A stretch of DNA of 64,000 bases from assembly GCF_000829455.1 (NCBI RefSeq), contig NZ_JXAK01000023.1, forward strand, positions 33,232 to 97,231. The letters run 5' to 3'. A program made the translations under genes and the position numbers. The notes beneath the pieces are model-generated. The model was not told the origin of the DNA. It did no database searches and worked only from the letters and a program-made list of their open reading frames with translations. Shown here piece by piece: positions 17,904 to 28,864 of the stretch (position 1 is its first letter; each line of letters begins with the position of its first letter). Origin of the DNA: Gordoniibacillus kamchatkensis. GTDB lineage: Bacteria; Bacillota; Bacilli; Paenibacillales; NBRC-103111.

Positions 17904-19321
17904 ATGCATATTGTCGTGACAGGTCTGAATTACCGCAGCGCCCCAGTCGAAATTCGCGAAAAGTTCGCGATCGCGGAGCGCGATTTGCCGCGCGCTTGGC
18001 CAAGCTGAACAGCACCAAGATCGTTCTCGAGAGTGTGATCGTGGCCACTTGCAATCGGACGGAGCTGTACGTCGTCGTGGATCGGGCCCATTTGTGCGGG
18101 CATTACATCCCGGCTTATTTGGAAGAGTGGTTCGGCATTCCGCGCGAGCAGTTTGCCAAACATTTATATACGTACGAAGACGAGCGCGCCGTGGAGCATT
18201 TGTTCCGCGTGGCGTGCGGCCTCGATTCGATGGTGCTCGGCGAGACGCAAATTCTCGGCCAGGTGCGGGACGCCTTCTTGCTCGCGCAGCAAGAGAAGAC
18301 GACAGGCACGTTCTTCAACAACCTGTTCAAACAGGCCGTGACGCTGGCGAAAAAGGCGCACTCCGAGACGGGCATCAATGAAAATCCGGTATCCGTTTCG
18401 TATGCGGCAGTCGAGCTCGGCAAACGGATTTTCGGCTCGTACGAAGGCAAGACGGTGGCCATTCTCGGCGCCGGCAAAATGAGCGAGCTGACGGTCAAGC
18501 ATTTGTACGCGAGCGGCGCGGGCAAAGTGCTCGTCCTCAACCGCACTTACGAGAAAGCCGTCGAGCTCGCGGCCAAATTCAACGGCATTCCGTGCCGAAT
18601 GGAAGAGCTGCAGCGGCGGCTGGTCGAAGCCGACATCGTTATCAGCTCGACCGGTGCGGCGGACTATGTCGTCACGAAGGCGCAGCTCGCTGCGGTGCTG
18701 CAAAAGCGCAAGTCGCGGCCGCTATTCATGATGGACATCGCTGTGCCGCGCGACCTCGATCCTGCTATCGGCGAGCTGTCGAACGTGTTCCTGTACGACA
18801 TCGACGATCTCGAAGCGATCGTCGACAATCATTTGGCCGAGCGCAAGCAGACGGCAGCCAAGATCGAGAGCATGATCGGAAGCGAGATGATCGCCTTCGC
18901 GCAGTGGAAAAAGACGCTTGGCGTCTCCCCCGTCATTCAAGCGCTGCAGACGAAAGCCGAGCTCATCCATCGGGAGACGATGGAGAGCCTTGTCAAGAAG
19001 CTTCCGGGACTCGACGAGCATGAGCTGAAAGTAATCCGCAAGCTGACGAAAAGCATCGTCAATCAAATGATGCGCGATCCGATCGTGCGCATTAAAGAAA
19101 TGGCTGCGGAGCGCCGCGGCGACGAAGCGCTGGATACGTTCACGAAAATTTTTGCGCTGGAGGAGCTGCTGGCCCAGCAGGAAGCTGCGGAAGCGGCCAC
19201 GGCGGCGGCCGAGCGCGGCGATCGTCCGGGTGCGCCCGCCATCAAACCCGGAGCGGCTGCTACGGAGGACGGCGCGCCGGCATTCGGTTTCGCTCCCGCG
19301 CAAGCTTTCAGTCAATCGTAA
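17904..19321 (+). CDS. hemA: Glutamyl-tRNA reductase (one apparent 1-base loss)
   Basis: First step of tetrapyrrole synthesis: glutamyl-tRNA to glutamate-1-semialdehyde. It starts [20 protein letters not shown] at ATG 17904. The frame breaks at about 17990-17996 in a CGCGCG run. With one base restored, catalytic Cys50 falls in ATCNRTELY and the protein is 472 residues. Other signatures are [17 protein letters not shown] and the NADP fold [16 protein letters not shown]. The C-terminal Ala/Glu-rich tail is longer than usual. It heads the hem block with hemX 24 bases downstream. Confidence 0.93.
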
Positions 19322-19345
19322 GCGGCTGCGGTTCGGAGGGAAGCT

Positions 19346-20179
19346 ATGGTTACCAAAGGCTGGCTAGTTGACGCTATATTATACTTGTACGCCCTGAGCC
19401 TCCTCTTCTACTTCTCGGATGTCGCGCACGCGAACCGGAAAGTGAAGAGAGTCGGAACGGGGCTGCTTTCATTTGTATGGGTGCTGCAAACCGTATATTT
19501 GGGACTGAACGTGTACAGCCATCGGGCGTCCTGGGTGTTTTCCGGGTCGGAGACGCTGTTTCTGTTCTCCTGGCTGCTGGTCACGATTTCGCTCTTCATG
19601 GTGCGGGTGTTCCGCATCGAACTGCTCGTTTTTTTCATCAACGTGTTCGGGTTCGGCGTGCTGGCGCTCAACTTTTTCAGCAATCCGCGCGTTTCGCCGA
19701 CGCTGCACAACTGGAACGTCAACGACGAGCTGCTGTTCGTGCACGTGTCGCTGGCCATTTGCAGCTACGCTGCGTTCGCCGTTTCGGCGGTGCTGTCGGG
19801 CATGTACTTGTTTCTGCACCGCAAGCTGAAGGCCAAAGACTGGTCGCCGACGATGAAGCGGCTGCCGAGCCTGGAAAAAATGGACCGCTACGCCTACATA
19901 TCCGTCATCATCGGCGCGCCGCTGCTGCTGCTGGCGCTCGCGCTCGGCGTCGTCTGGATCGCGATCGACGGCAACCGGCAGCTGTTCCTCGATCCGAAGG
20001 TCGTCAATTCGCTGTTTGTGCTGGCCGCCTACGTGTTTTATTTGTACCAGCGCCGGTCGCTGCGAATCGAGGGGCGCAAGCTGGCGGCATGGAATTTGGC
20101 GGCGTTCGTCATCGTCGTTATCAACTTCATCGTGACCGACCTTGTATCGGAGTTCCACGACTGGATATGGATGGGGTGA
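19346..20179 (+). CDS. hemX: HemX, CcsA/ResC-like integral membrane protein
   Basis: 277 residues with about eight hydrophobic segments, including YLYALSLLFYFS, LLVTISLFMVRV, LLLLALALGVVWIAI and FVIVVINFIVTDL. It belongs to the cytochrome c assembly (CcsA) family. In B. subtilis HemX lies in the same position and lowers HemA levels. The ATG follows CGGAGGGA. The stop is 4 bases before the next start. Confidence 0.9.
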   Translation: MVTKGWLVDAILYLYALSLLFYFSDVAHANRKVKRVGTGLLSFVWVLQTVYLGLNVYSHRASWVFSGSETLFLFSWLLVTISLFMVRVFRIELLVFFINVFGFGVLALNFFSNPRVSPTLHNWNVNDELLFVHVSLAICSYAAFAVSAVLSGMYLFLHRKLKAKDWSPTMKRLPSLEKMDRYAYISVIIGAPLLLLALALGVVWIAIDGNRQLFLDPKVVNSLFVLAAYVFYLYQRRSLRIEGRKLAAWNLAAFVIVVINFIVTDLVSEFHDWIWMG

Positions 20180-20183
20180 GGAG

Positions 20184-21149
20184 ATGGGCTGGCTGCCGAT
20201 CATGCTGCGTTTGGACGGAATGCGCTGCGTCGTCATAGGCGGAGGCGCGGTCGCCGAACGCAAGGTGGCCGCGCTGCTGGAAGCGAGCTCCGGGCAAAAC
20301 GAGGCTCAGCCGCTTGCCGCTCAGGCTGCCCCCATGCAAAGGGAGGACGCCCCTAGCCCAGGCTCCGTCGGGCGGGGCGCGGGCACCTCGCCGGGACTTA
20401 CCGGGTGTGGCGGGCAAGCCTCGTCCGAACACGTCGGGGGCGACGAGGGTTCCTCCAGCCCGGAACTTGCCGAGCGAGATCGGAGCCCATCCTCTCCGGA
20501 ACACGCCGGACGGGACGGGACTCCCTCGTCCCCTGTACATGTCGAATGGGACGGCGCCTCCTCGTGCGGACAAGCCGGACCGGCAGTGACCGTCATAAGC
20601 CCTGCCGTTACGGAAGCTTTGGCAATATGGGCGTCCGAGAGGCGTATTGTATGGCTCAAGCGGGAATACGGCGTTGGGGATGCCGCGGGGGCCGACCTCG
20701 TCTTCGCAGCAACGGACTCGCGCGAGGTGAACGAGCGGGCTGCCGCCGAGGCGCGTTCGAGCGGGGCGTGGGTCAACGTGGCCGACGATCCGGAGACGAG
20801 CGGGCTGCTCATGCCGTCCGTCGTACGCCGCGGCAAGCTGACGCTGGCCGTCTCTACCGCCGGCGCCAGCCCTGCGGCGGCCCGGCGCATTCGCCGCGAG
20901 CTGGAGGAGCGTTACGGCCCCGAGCACGAAGCGTGGCTCGATTGGCTGGCCGAAGCGCGCCTCATGCTGCGCAGCCGCGTCGCCGAGACGGCCAGGCGGC
21001 AAGAGCTGCACCGCGAGCTGGACAAGCTGGACGGCGCTGCGCTGCTGTGCCGCGGCGCGCTGCCCGCAGGCTGGCAGCACGACTGGCTGGCGGCATTGGA
21101 TCGCGAGCCGACGGCGGAGACGGTACGACGACTGGCGGAGAAGCTTTAG
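20184..21149 (+). CDS. Precorrin-2 dehydrogenase / siroheme synthase-like protein with a repeat insertion
   Basis: 321 residues, about 100 more than usual. The NAD-binding start [20 protein letters not shown] (residues 15-34) is followed by roughly 98 residues of Pro/Ser/Gly/Glu-rich, disordered-looking sequence (36-134). The fold then resumes with [30 protein letters not shown] and [16 protein letters not shown]. The family oxidises precorrin-2 to sirohydrochlorin and may chelate iron. The insertion has a degenerate 33/36-bp repeat at the DNA level and keeps the frame. It sits between hemX and hemC and pairs functionally with CobA downstream. Confidence 0.85.
   Translation: MGWLPIMLRLDGMRCVVIGGGAVAERKVAALLEASSGQNEAQPLAAQAAPMQREDAPSPGSVGRGAGTSPGLTGCGGQASSEHVGGDEGSSSPELAERDRSPSSPEHAGRDGTPSSPVHVEWDGASSCGQAGPAVTVISPAVTEALAIWASERRIVWLKREYGVGDAAGADLVFAATDSREVNERAAAEARSSGAWVNVADDPETSGLLMPSVVRRGKLTLAVSTAGASPAAARRIRRELEERYGPEHEAWLDWLAEARLMLRSRVAETARRQELHRELDKLDGAALLCRGALPAGWQHDWLAALDREPTAETVRRLAEKL
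20335..20583 (+). repeat. Degenerate 33/36-bp tandem repeat inside the siroheme gene
   Basis: About six in-frame units, each giving a 12- or 11-residue pattern close to [12 protein letters not shown]. The clearest three run from about 20453 to 20560. Absent from ordinary family members. Confidence 0.65.
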
Positions 21150-21205
21150 GTTCGCTATACTTACGTTTAATAAGCTGCGAAATGGCATATTTAACAGGGG
21201 GCACT

Positions 21206-22161
21206 ATGAAACGCACCATTGTAGTTGGCACTAGACAAAGCGCTTTGGCGCTGACGCAAACCGGCTGGGTTGTCGACCGGCTGCGCGAGCTGTGCGCCGC
21301 CCGCGGCATCGAGGCCGAATTCGAGCTGCGCAAAATCGTCACCCGAGGCGATCAAATTCTCGACGTCACGCTGTCGAAAGTAGGCGGCAAAGGGCTGTTC
21401 ACCAAAGAGCTTGAGGACGGCATGCTGAGCGGCGACATCGACATCGCCGTGCACAGCATGAAGGATATGCCGTTCGAGCTGCCGCAAGGGCTGACGATCG
21501 GTGCCGTGCCGGAGCGGGAAGACCCGCGCGACGCGCTCATCTCCAGCGTGGCCGCCACGCTGGAGGAGCTGCCGCGCGGCGCCCGCGTCGGCACGAGCTC
21601 GCTGCGCCGCGCGAGCCAGCTGCAGCACGCGCGGCCGGATGTGCGGATCGAAACGATCCGCGGCAACATCGATTCGCGGCTGCGCAAGCTCGAAACGGAA
21701 GCTTCGATGCGATTTTGCTCGCCGCCGCGGGCCTGAGGCGGATGGGCTGGGCCGATCGCATCACCGCCTTGCTTTCGCCCGAGACGTGCGTCCCGGCCGT
21801 CGGGCAGGGCGCGCTCGCCGTCGAATGCCGGGCGGACGACGCCCCGCTGCTGGAGCTGCTGCGCCTGTTCCAGCATGAGCCGACCGCGCTCGCCGTACGG
21901 GCCGAGCGCGCTTTTCTCGGCAGCCTGAACGGCGGCTGCCAAGTGCCGATCGGCGCGTACGCGGCGCTGGCGCCGGAACAAGCCGGCCCCGGCCAGGGCG
22001 CGCCGCTGCTCACGATGACCGGCTTCGTCGGCTCGCCGGACGGGAAAGAGCTGCTGAAAGAAACTTGCTCCGGCACAGATCCGGAGCAGCTCGGACGGGA
22101 AGTCGCGGCGAAGCTGGTCGCCCGCGGCGCCGGCCGTATTTTGGAGGCTGTGAAGCCGTAA
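21206..22161 (+). CDS. hemC: Hydroxymethylbilane synthase (one apparent 1-base loss)
   Basis: Polymerises four porphobilinogens on a dipyrromethane cofactor. It starts [19 protein letters not shown] after AGGGGG. The frame is lost at about 21700 (GGAAGCTTCG, presumably GGAAGGCTTCG). Restored, it reads [20 protein letters not shown] and gives 318 residues with cofactor Cys245 ([12 protein letters not shown]). Other signatures are SLRRASQLQ and [11 protein letters not shown]. It is part of the hemA-hemL block. Confidence 0.94.
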
Positions 22162-22175
22162 AGGTGTGATTCCGG

Positions 22176-23717
22176 TTGAACTGTGGCAAAGTATATTTGG
22201 TCGGCGCCGGTCCCGGCGATCCGAAGCTCATTACGGTGCGCGGCCTAGAGGCGATCCGCAAGGCCGACGTCATCGTCTACGACAGGCTAGCCACGCCGCG
22301 CCTGCTGCTGCACCGCAAAAAAGAAGCGAAGCTCGTCTACGTCGGCAAGGCGAAAGACAAGCACATGATGAAGCAAGAGGAAATTAACCGCCTGCTCGTC
22401 GATTTGGCGCTGGAAGGGAACGTCGTCACCCGGCTGAAGGGCGGCGACCCGAGCGTGTTCGGCCGCGTCGGCGAGGAAGCCGAGCTGCTCGCCGAGCACG
22501 GCGTCCCGTTTGAAATCGTTCCGGGCATCACGTCGGCCATCGCCGCGCCGGCGTATGCCGGCATTCCCGTGACGCACCGCGACTTCACGTCGTCGTTCGC
22601 TATCGTGACAGGGCACGAATATCCGAACAAAACGTATTCTGCCGTCGATTGGGAGCATCTTGCCAAAGCTGCGGGGACGATGGTATTTCTTATGGGCGTG
22701 GCGAATATCGAACAAATAAGCAAAAATTTGATCGCCTGCGGCAAACCGGCCGACCTGCCGGTAGCTCTCATCCGCTGGGGCACGTGGATGGAGCAGCGGA
22801 CGCTGACCGGAACGCTGGCCGACATCGCGGACAAAGTGCGGGCGGCGAACTTTCAGTCGCCGGCCGTCATTATCGTCGGCGAAGTGGTCAAGCTGCGCGA
22901 GAAGCTGGCCTGGTTCGAGAACAAGCCGCTGTTCGGGCGGCGCATTCTCGTCACCCGCGCGCGCAGCCAGGCGAGCGAGCTGGTCGACCGGATCGACGAG
23001 CTCGGCGGCGAGCCGGTCGAGTTCCCGGTCATTCAGCTCCGCTCCCCGTCGCGGGAGGAGGCGCTGGCCGCTCTCGACGAGGCGATTCGCTCCGTATCGA
23101 GCTTCGACTGGGTGCTGTTTACGAGCGTCAACGGCGTGGACTACTTTTTCCGCCGCATGGCCGAGCTCTCGCTCGACATCCGCGCCCTTGCCGGCGTGCG
23201 CATCGGCGCCGTCGGTCCCAAGACCGCATCGGCGCTGCGGCAGCGCGGCCTCATCGCCGAGGCGCTGCCGATGCAATATCAGGCGGATTCGCTTGCTTTG
23301 GCTTTGCAGCCGCTCGTGCAATCCGGGCAGCGGGTGCTGCTGCCGGCTGCCGATATCGCCAAAGACACGCTGCCGAACGCCCTCAAAGCGATGGGGCTCG
23401 AAGTGGCGGAAGTCGACGCCTACGAGAACGTCATTTCGCTGGAGGGCGGCGAAGAAGCGCTCGAGCTGCTGCGCGAGCGGGCGATTCACGTCGTCACGTT
23501 CACGAGCTCGTCGACGGTGACGAATTTGCTTAAAGCGCTCGAGCTGCTTGGCGAGCCTGACCCGCTCGCTCTGCTGCGCGGCGTCGGCATCGCCTGCATC
23601 GGCCCGGTGACGGCTCAGACCGCCCGCGAAGCAGGCTTAACCGTGACTCACCTGGCGGAAAACGCTACGATTGAAGGGCTGCTGCAAAGCATTGTGGCTG
23701 GCGGCGGCCATCGCTGA
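22176..23717 (+). CDS. Uroporphyrinogen-III C-methyltransferase / uroporphyrinogen-III synthase fusion
   Basis: 513 residues. Residues 1-250 are CobA/SUMT ([59 protein letters not shown]). Residues about 255-513 are HemD ([48 protein letters not shown]). HemD closes hydroxymethylbilane to uroporphyrinogen III; CobA diverts it to precorrin-2. TTG start 22176 follows AAAGGTGTGA. The fused enzymes and the upstream dehydrogenase give a haem/siroheme branch point in one operon. Confidence 0.94.
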   Translation: MNCGKVYLVGAGPGDPKLITVRGLEAIRKADVIVYDRLATPRLLLHRKKEAKLVYVGKAKDKHMMKQEEINRLLVDLALEGNVVTRLKGGDPSVFGRVGEEAELLAEHGVPFEIVPGITSAIAAPAYAGIPVTHRDFTSSFAIVTGHEYPNKTYSAVDWEHLAKAAGTMVFLMGVANIEQISKNLIACGKPADLPVALIRWGTWMEQRTLTGTLADIADKVRAANFQSPAVIIVGEVVKLREKLAWFENKPLFGRRILVTRARSQASELVDRIDELGGEPVEFPVIQLRSPSREEALAALDEAIRSVSSFDWVLFTSVNGVDYFFRRMAELSLDIRALAGVRIGAVGPKTASALRQRGLIAEALPMQYQADSLALALQPLVQSGQRVLLPAADIAKDTLPNALKAMGLEVAEVDAYENVISLEGGEEALELLRERAIHVVTFTSSSTVTNLLKALELLGEPDPLALLRGVGIACIGPVTAQTAREAGLTVTHLAENATIEGLLQSIVAGGGHR

Positions 23718-23758
23718 TCTGTTCCATTCATCCGGTTCTCATAAGGAGGATTTCCAAT

Positions 23759-24757
23759 ATGTCATTCCCGACTGTTCGGCACCGCCGTCTTCGCGGCTCC
23801 GCCGCCCTGCGCAGCATGGTGAAGGAAACGAGGCTCGCGGTGCAAGACCTGATTTACCCGATCTTTGTGACGCACGGCACCGGCATTAAAGAAGAAATAC
23901 CGTCGATGCCCGGCGTGTACCATTGGTCTCTCGACCGTCTGCGCGCCGAGATCGACGAAGTGGCTGCGCTCGGCATCCCTGGCATTTTGCTGTTCGGCGT
24001 ACCGGAAACGAAAGACGCTTGCGGCTCGTCCGCATATGACGACAACGGCATTGTGCAGCAGGCGACTCGGCTCATTAAAGAGTGGCAGCCGGAGCTGCTC
24101 ATCATCGCCGATACGTGTCTTTGCCAGTTCACCGATACCGGGCATTGCGGCGTAGTGAAGCACAATCCGCTCACCGGCCACGCCGATATCGACAACGACG
24201 AATCGCTCGAGCTGCTCGCCAAGACGGCCGTTTCGCAAGCGCGGGCGGGCGCCGACATTATCGCTCCGTCCAACATGATGGACGGCTACGTGCAGGCGAT
24301 CCGCCAAGCGCTCGACGAAGCCGGATTTTCCGGTGTGCCGATCATGGCGTACTCGGTTAAATACGCTTCCGCGTTCTACGGACCTTTCCGCGACGCAGCG
24401 CACTCCACGCCGCAGTTCGGCGACCGCAAGACGTACCAGATGGACCCGGCCAACGTGCGCGAAGCGCTGCGCGAGGCGGAATCCGACGTCATCGAGGGCG
24501 CTGACTTCCTTATGGTCAAGCCGGCGCTCGCGTACCTCGACGTGCTGCGCGCCGTGCGCGACAATTTCGATTTGCCGCTTGTAGCGTACAATGTGAGCGC
24601 CGAATACTCGATGGTCAAAGCGGCGGCCCAGAACGGCTGGATCAACGAAGAAGCGATCGTGATGGAAACGCTGCTCGGCATGAAGCGCGCCGGGGCCGAC
24701 ATCATTTTGACGTACCACGCCAAAGACGCCGCCCGCTGGCTAGGGGCGGGAAAATAA
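23759..24757 (+). CDS. hemB: Delta-aminolevulinic acid dehydratase (porphobilinogen synthase)
   Basis: 332 residues; strong AAGGAGGA before the ATG. Zinc ligands lie in [14 protein letters not shown], making it a zinc-dependent type. Schiff-base lysines lie in MAYSVKYAS and [12 protein letters not shown]. It condenses two 5-aminolevulinates. Position after cobA-hemD matches the bacillar order. Confidence 0.97.
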   Translation: MSFPTVRHRRLRGSAALRSMVKETRLAVQDLIYPIFVTHGTGIKEEIPSMPGVYHWSLDRLRAEIDEVAALGIPGILLFGVPETKDACGSSAYDDNGIVQQATRLIKEWQPELLIIADTCLCQFTDTGHCGVVKHNPLTGHADIDNDESLELLAKTAVSQARAGADIIAPSNMMDGYVQAIRQALDEAGFSGVPIMAYSVKYASAFYGPFRDAAHSTPQFGDRKTYQMDPANVREALREAESDVIEGADFLMVKPALAYLDVLRAVRDNFDLPLVAYNVSAEYSMVKAAAQNGWINEEAIVMETLLGMKRAGADIILTYHAKDAARWLGAGK

Positions 24758-24895
24758 CAGGGACGGCGGCCAAGTGCCCCGGCCGGTAGCCGGTTGGGCT
24801 GCGCGGGTTGCACTGCGTTGAAGCCGGAGGGTTGGACTGGGCTTAACGGGACCTGGTTGTTAGGAGCCGATCGCGGAGCGGAGGATGGAATAGAG

Positions 24896-25021
24896 GTGAA
24901 GAGTTTACGTGCCGCCTTAAAGAACGCGATTTCAAGCGCGGCCGGAACCCCCTATTCCAATCCGCAGCGCAGCCTTGCCGGCTCGCCACAACGCCAGTCC
25001 AGCCTTCATGATAACAAATGA
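24896..25021 (+). CDS. Possible small protein, 41 aa, after hemB
   Basis: GTG start with GGAGG about 11 bases upstream. The product begins MKSLRAALKNAISSAAG and ends RQSSLHDNK, basic and Ser/Arg/Gln-rich. Its stop codon overlaps the foot of a terminator, as for a real last gene. Nothing else supports it. The rest of 24758-25204 shows no other feature. Confidence 0.3.
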   Translation: MKSLRAALKNAISSAAGTPYSNPQRSLAGSPQRQSSLHDNK

Positions 25022-25046
25022 GCCGCTCCTCGGAGCGGCCTTTTGT
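25021..25046 (+). terminator. Terminator dividing the hem block
   Basis: GCCGCTCC / GGAGCGGC with a two-base loop, then CTTTTG. It would end the hemA-hemB transcript before hemE. Confidence 0.75.
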
Positions 25047-25204
25047 CATCATTTTGTCGGAATAACGCCCGGTTGCTCCATTGTTACCACCCCCAAATTA
25101 GGGCATAATGGAAATGACATGCAAGCCGACGATTTTCGACGCGCCGCCTTCAAGGAAGCCGCGTGTTGACGCCGGCTGTTGCCAAGAAGGATGGTGCCGC
25201 ACTT

Positions 25205-26296
25205 ATGACTTATAACGATACGTTTCTGCGCGCCTGCCGCCGCGAGCCGGTCGAGACGCTGCCGGTATGGTATATGCGCCAAGCGGGACGCTACGACCCG
25301 GAATACCGGGCTATCAAGGAAACCCATTCGCTGCTCGACATTTGCCGAAAGCCGGATCTCGCCGCGGAAGTGACGATGATGCCGGTCAAGAAGCTGGGCG
25401 TCGATGCGGCGATTTTGTATTCCGATATTATGAATCCGGTCGCTTCGCTCGGCGTCGATTTCGACATCGTCAAAAACGTCGGGCCGGTCATCGCCGATCC
25501 GATCCGGACGAAAGCCGATGTGGATCGCCTGCGGCCGATCGATGTGGACAAAGATTTGCCGCACATTATGGAGACGATCCGGATCTTGGGCCGCGAGCTG
25601 ACGGTGCCGCTTATTACGTTCGCCGGGGCGCCGTTCACGATCGCCAGCTACCTGATCGAAGGCAAGCCGTCGAAAAGCTATATCCGCACGAAGCAGATGA
25701 TGTACTCCGAGCCGCATGTATGGCACGCCTTGATGGAGAAGCTCGGCGACATGGTCATTACGTATTTGCAGGCGCAAATTGCCAGCGGCGCCAAGGCTGT
25801 GCAGCTGTTCGATTCTTGGGTCGGGGCGCTCGCGCCGCAAGATTTTCGCGCGTTCGTGCTGCCGGTCATCACGCGCATTTTCCGCGAGCTGTCGCATTTG
25901 CCGCAGCCGAAAATTTATTTCCCCGGCGTCGCATCAGGCGAGCTGCTGCCGTATCTCGCAGAGCTGCAGGCCGATGTGATCGGCCTCGACTGGCGGGTGC
26001 CGATCGCCGAAGGACGGCGCCGCATCGGACCGCGCTTCGCCGTTCAAGGCAATCTCGATCCGTATGTGCTGACCGCGCCGATGTCCGTCATCGAAGCCCA
26101 TGCCAAGGCGATTATCGACGAAGGCTGCGCGCAGCCCGGGTACGTTTTTAACCTGGGCCACGGCTTGTTTCCGGAAGCGTCGCTCGAGAAGCTGCGGGAG
26201 CTGACGGCGTTCGTGCACGAATATTCGCGCAAGGTGCTGGCCGGCGCAAGCCGCAGCCGCGGAGACGGGAAAGAAAGCGAGGTCGGTTCGCGATGA
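25205..26296 (+). CDS. hemE: Uroporphyrinogen decarboxylase
   Basis: 363 residues from ATG 25205 (MTYNDTFLRACRREPVETLPVWYMRQAGRY). PVWYMRQAGRYDPEYR is the family signature and substrate loop, and ILYSDIMNP holds a conserved active-site Asp. Also visible are FAGAPFTIASYLIEG and VQGNLDPYVL. It makes coproporphyrinogen III. The ribosome binding site is weak (AAGGATGG, 13 bases away) and the frame is open to 25163. Its last four bases overlap the hemH start (ATGA), so hemEH are translationally coupled. Confidence 0.96.
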   Translation: MTYNDTFLRACRREPVETLPVWYMRQAGRYDPEYRAIKETHSLLDICRKPDLAAEVTMMPVKKLGVDAAILYSDIMNPVASLGVDFDIVKNVGPVIADPIRTKADVDRLRPIDVDKDLPHIMETIRILGRELTVPLITFAGAPFTIASYLIEGKPSKSYIRTKQMMYSEPHVWHALMEKLGDMVITYLQAQIASGAKAVQLFDSWVGALAPQDFRAFVLPVITRIFRELSHLPQPKIYFPGVASGELLPYLAELQADVIGLDWRVPIAEGRRRIGPRFAVQGNLDPYVLTAPMSVIEAHAKAIIDEGCAQPGYVFNLGHGLFPEASLEKLRELTAFVHEYSRKVLAGASRSRGDGKESEVGSR

Positions 26297-27249
26297 ACAA
26301 TGAGCAGCGCAAAATCGGCGTCCTCGTCATGTCGTACGGGACGCCCGAAAGCCTGGATCAGATTGAAGCGTACTACACGCACATTCGCCACGGACGTCCG
26401 CCGACGGAGGAGCAGCTCAGCGATCTGAAGGCACGCTATGAAGCGATTGTGGGCGGATTTTTTCCGCTGCGCCGCAATACCGACAAGCAGGTCGAGGCGC
26501 TGCAGGAAACGTTGAACCGCGATTACCCGGACGTTCGCTATGTGTGCTATCAAGGGCTGAAGCACGCGCAGCCGTTTATCGAGGACGGCGTGGAGCAAAT
26601 GGTGAAGGACGGTATTCGCGAAGCGGTCGGCGTCGTGCTTGCGCCGCATTTTTCGACGATGAGCGTCGGCACATATACGAAGCGCGCGCAGGAGGCGGCG
26701 GACAAACTCGGGCTTAGCATCCGTTTTGTGCTCCAGTACCACCTCCATCCCAAACTGCTGCAGGCGCTGAGCGAGCGGGTATCGGCGCAGCTGGACGCGT
26801 TCGTGAAGGACGGCGTGGCGAAGAACGACGTCCGCGTCATTTTCAGCGCGCACAGCTTGCCGGAAAAAATCGTCGAAATCGGCGATCCGTATCCGCAGCA
26901 GCTGCTGGAAACGGCGCGGGCGGTCGCCGAGCGGACGGGCGTCACGAACTGGCAGTTCGCCTGGCAAAGCGCCGGACAGACGGCCATGCCGTGGCTCGGC
27001 CCGGATATTCAGGATGTGCTCCGCGCGATTCATCAAGAAGAAGGGGTCCGGTACGTGCTCATATGCCCGATCGGGTTCGTTTCCGACCATCTCGAGGTAT
27101 TGTACGATATCGACATCGAGTGCAAAAGCTTGGCAAAGGAGCTGGGCATGCGCCTCGAACGGACGGAGTCGCTGAACACGGACCCGCTGTACATGGAGAC
27201 GCTGAGCGACGTCGTGCACCGGAAGGCGCAGGAGCTTGGACGCGAATAG
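26293..27249 (+). CDS. hemH: Ferrochelatase (coproporphyrin type expected)
   Basis: 318 residues. Signatures are VLVMSYGTPESLDQIEAYYTHIR, the active-site His in APHFSTMSVGTY, FSAHSLPEKIVE, WQSAGQTAMPWLGP, and VLICPIGFVSDHLEVLYDID with the conserved Glu. In Gram-positive bacteria this enzyme inserts iron into coproporphyrin III, and ChdC (HemQ), not in this window, finishes haem. It overlaps hemE by 4 bases. Confidence 0.95.
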   Translation: MNNEQRKIGVLVMSYGTPESLDQIEAYYTHIRHGRPPTEEQLSDLKARYEAIVGGFFPLRRNTDKQVEALQETLNRDYPDVRYVCYQGLKHAQPFIEDGVEQMVKDGIREAVGVVLAPHFSTMSVGTYTKRAQEAADKLGLSIRFVLQYHLHPKLLQALSERVSAQLDAFVKDGVAKNDVRVIFSAHSLPEKIVEIGDPYPQQLLETARAVAERTGVTNWQFAWQSAGQTAMPWLGPDIQDVLRAIHQEEGVRYVLICPIGFVSDHLEVLYDIDIECKSLAKELGMRLERTESLNTDPLYMETLSDVVHRKAQELGRE

Positions 27250-27321
27250 CGTAACTCCTCCGGCTGCCGGAGCGCTTCGGACGATCGGACCAATGTTGCA
27301 GACAAAGGAGGCAGCGGCGGC

Positions 27322-28799
27322 ATGGATAAGGAAGAGCAGGGAACCGAACAGCGGCAGAGGCGGGTGCTCGTTGTAGGCGGCGGCATTACGGGGCTTAGCG
27401 CGGCGTATTATGTGCGTAAAGAAGCGAACCGGCGCGGACTCGACTGCCGTGTCGTGCTGGCGGAACAGACGGACAGGGTCGGCGGCAAAATTCGCACGAT
27501 GCTCCGGGACGGCTTCGTCATCGAGAAAGGCCCGGATTCGTTCCTCGGCCGCAAGCTGCCAATCATCGAGCTGACCAAGGAGCTCGGGCTCGACGGGGAA
27601 CTGACGGGGACGAATCCGAACGCGAAGAAGACGTACATTCTGCGTCGGGGCAAGCTGTACCGGATGCCGCAAGGGCTCGTGCTCGGCATTCCGACCGAGG
27701 TTGCTCCGTTCGTGAAAACCGGCCTTATTTCGCCGCTCGGCAAGGCGCGCGCCGCGCTCGATTTGCTGCTGCCGCGCCGGACGTCGGACGCGACGAGTCG
27801 CTCGGCGATTTTCTCGAGCGGCGGCTCGGGCGCGAAGTGCAGGAGCATATCGCCGAACCGCTTCTCGCCGGCATTTACGCGGGCGATACGCATTCGCTCA
27901 GCTTGCGCGCGACGTTCCCGCAGTTTCACGAGCTGGAAAAGAAGCACCGCAGCCTTATACTCGGCATGATGGCCGGCAAAAAAGCGCCCGCCCCGGCGCC
28001 GACCCGGCAGCTGCCGAATGCGGGCAAGGGCACCGTTTTCCTGACGTACAAGGGCGGGCTGCAGACGATCGTCTCAGCGCTGGCAGAACGTTTGCGGCAC
28101 GAAGGTGTCGAGCTGCGTACCGGCGTAACGGTTAAATCGCTCAATAAACCGGGCGACGGGATGTATGAGGTGATGCTGGAGGATGGCGACGGCGGTACGG
28201 TTCAGGAACGTTTTGACGGGATCGTCTTAACGTCGCCCGCTTACGCGACGGCCAAGCTGCTGAGCGGACTTCCAGCCGCCGAATACTTGGCCAATCTGGA
28301 GTACGTTTCCGTGGCCAACGTCGTGCTTGTTTTTCGCGCGCAGGACGTTGCGAGCCCGATGGACGGCAGCGGCTTTGTCGTGCCGCGTTCGGAAGGGCGC
28401 ACCATCACGGCATGCACCTGGACGTCGGCAAAATGGCTGCATACGGCGCCGGAAGGCAGTATCGTGCTGCGCTGTTACGTCGGGCGGTCGGGCGAGCAGG
28501 ACTGGGTGAAGCTCAGCGATGAGGAACTGGTAGAGCGGGTGCGGGCGGATATCCGCGACATTCACGGCATTGAGGCTGTGCCGGAATTTTACGAGGTGAC
28601 TCGTCTGCCGAAATCGATGCCGCAATATGCGGTCGGCCATTTGGAGTCGATTGCCGAGCTGGAGCGCCAGCTGGAAGCGTATTTGCCCGGCGTTTACGCG
28701 ACGGGGGCAGCTTTTCGCGGCGTCGGCCTGCCCGACTGCATAGGCCAAGCGAGACAAACCGCGGAGCGGCTTGTCGCCCGGATCGCGGAAGGGAAGTAG
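27322..28799 (+). CDS. hemY: Coproporphyrinogen III oxidase, HemY/CgoX type (one apparent 1-base loss)
   Basis: FAD enzyme oxidising coproporphyrinogen III in the Gram-positive pathway. AAAGGAGG precedes the ATG. The dinucleotide fold [17 protein letters not shown] is followed by [22 protein letters not shown]. The frame breaks at about 27790 (TCGGACGCGACGAG). With one base restored it continues [29 protein letters not shown] and gives 492 residues. The C-terminal [25 protein letters not shown] is the usual FAD-contacting end. Confidence 0.93.
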
Positions 28800-28864
28800 C
28801 CAGCCGCGTATCTTGGTGCAGCTCCGCTTCAATATATCGCGTTTTCGGTAAAAGGAACTTGATT

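Noticed and set aside
17904..19321. Calling hemA and the other broken hem genes pseudogenes
   Set aside because: Single-base corrections restore full-length proteins with all catalytic residues, in genes needed for one pathway.
24758..25204. T-box or other leader ahead of hemE
   Set aside because: No T-box sequence; only a plain terminator after a possible small gene is visible.
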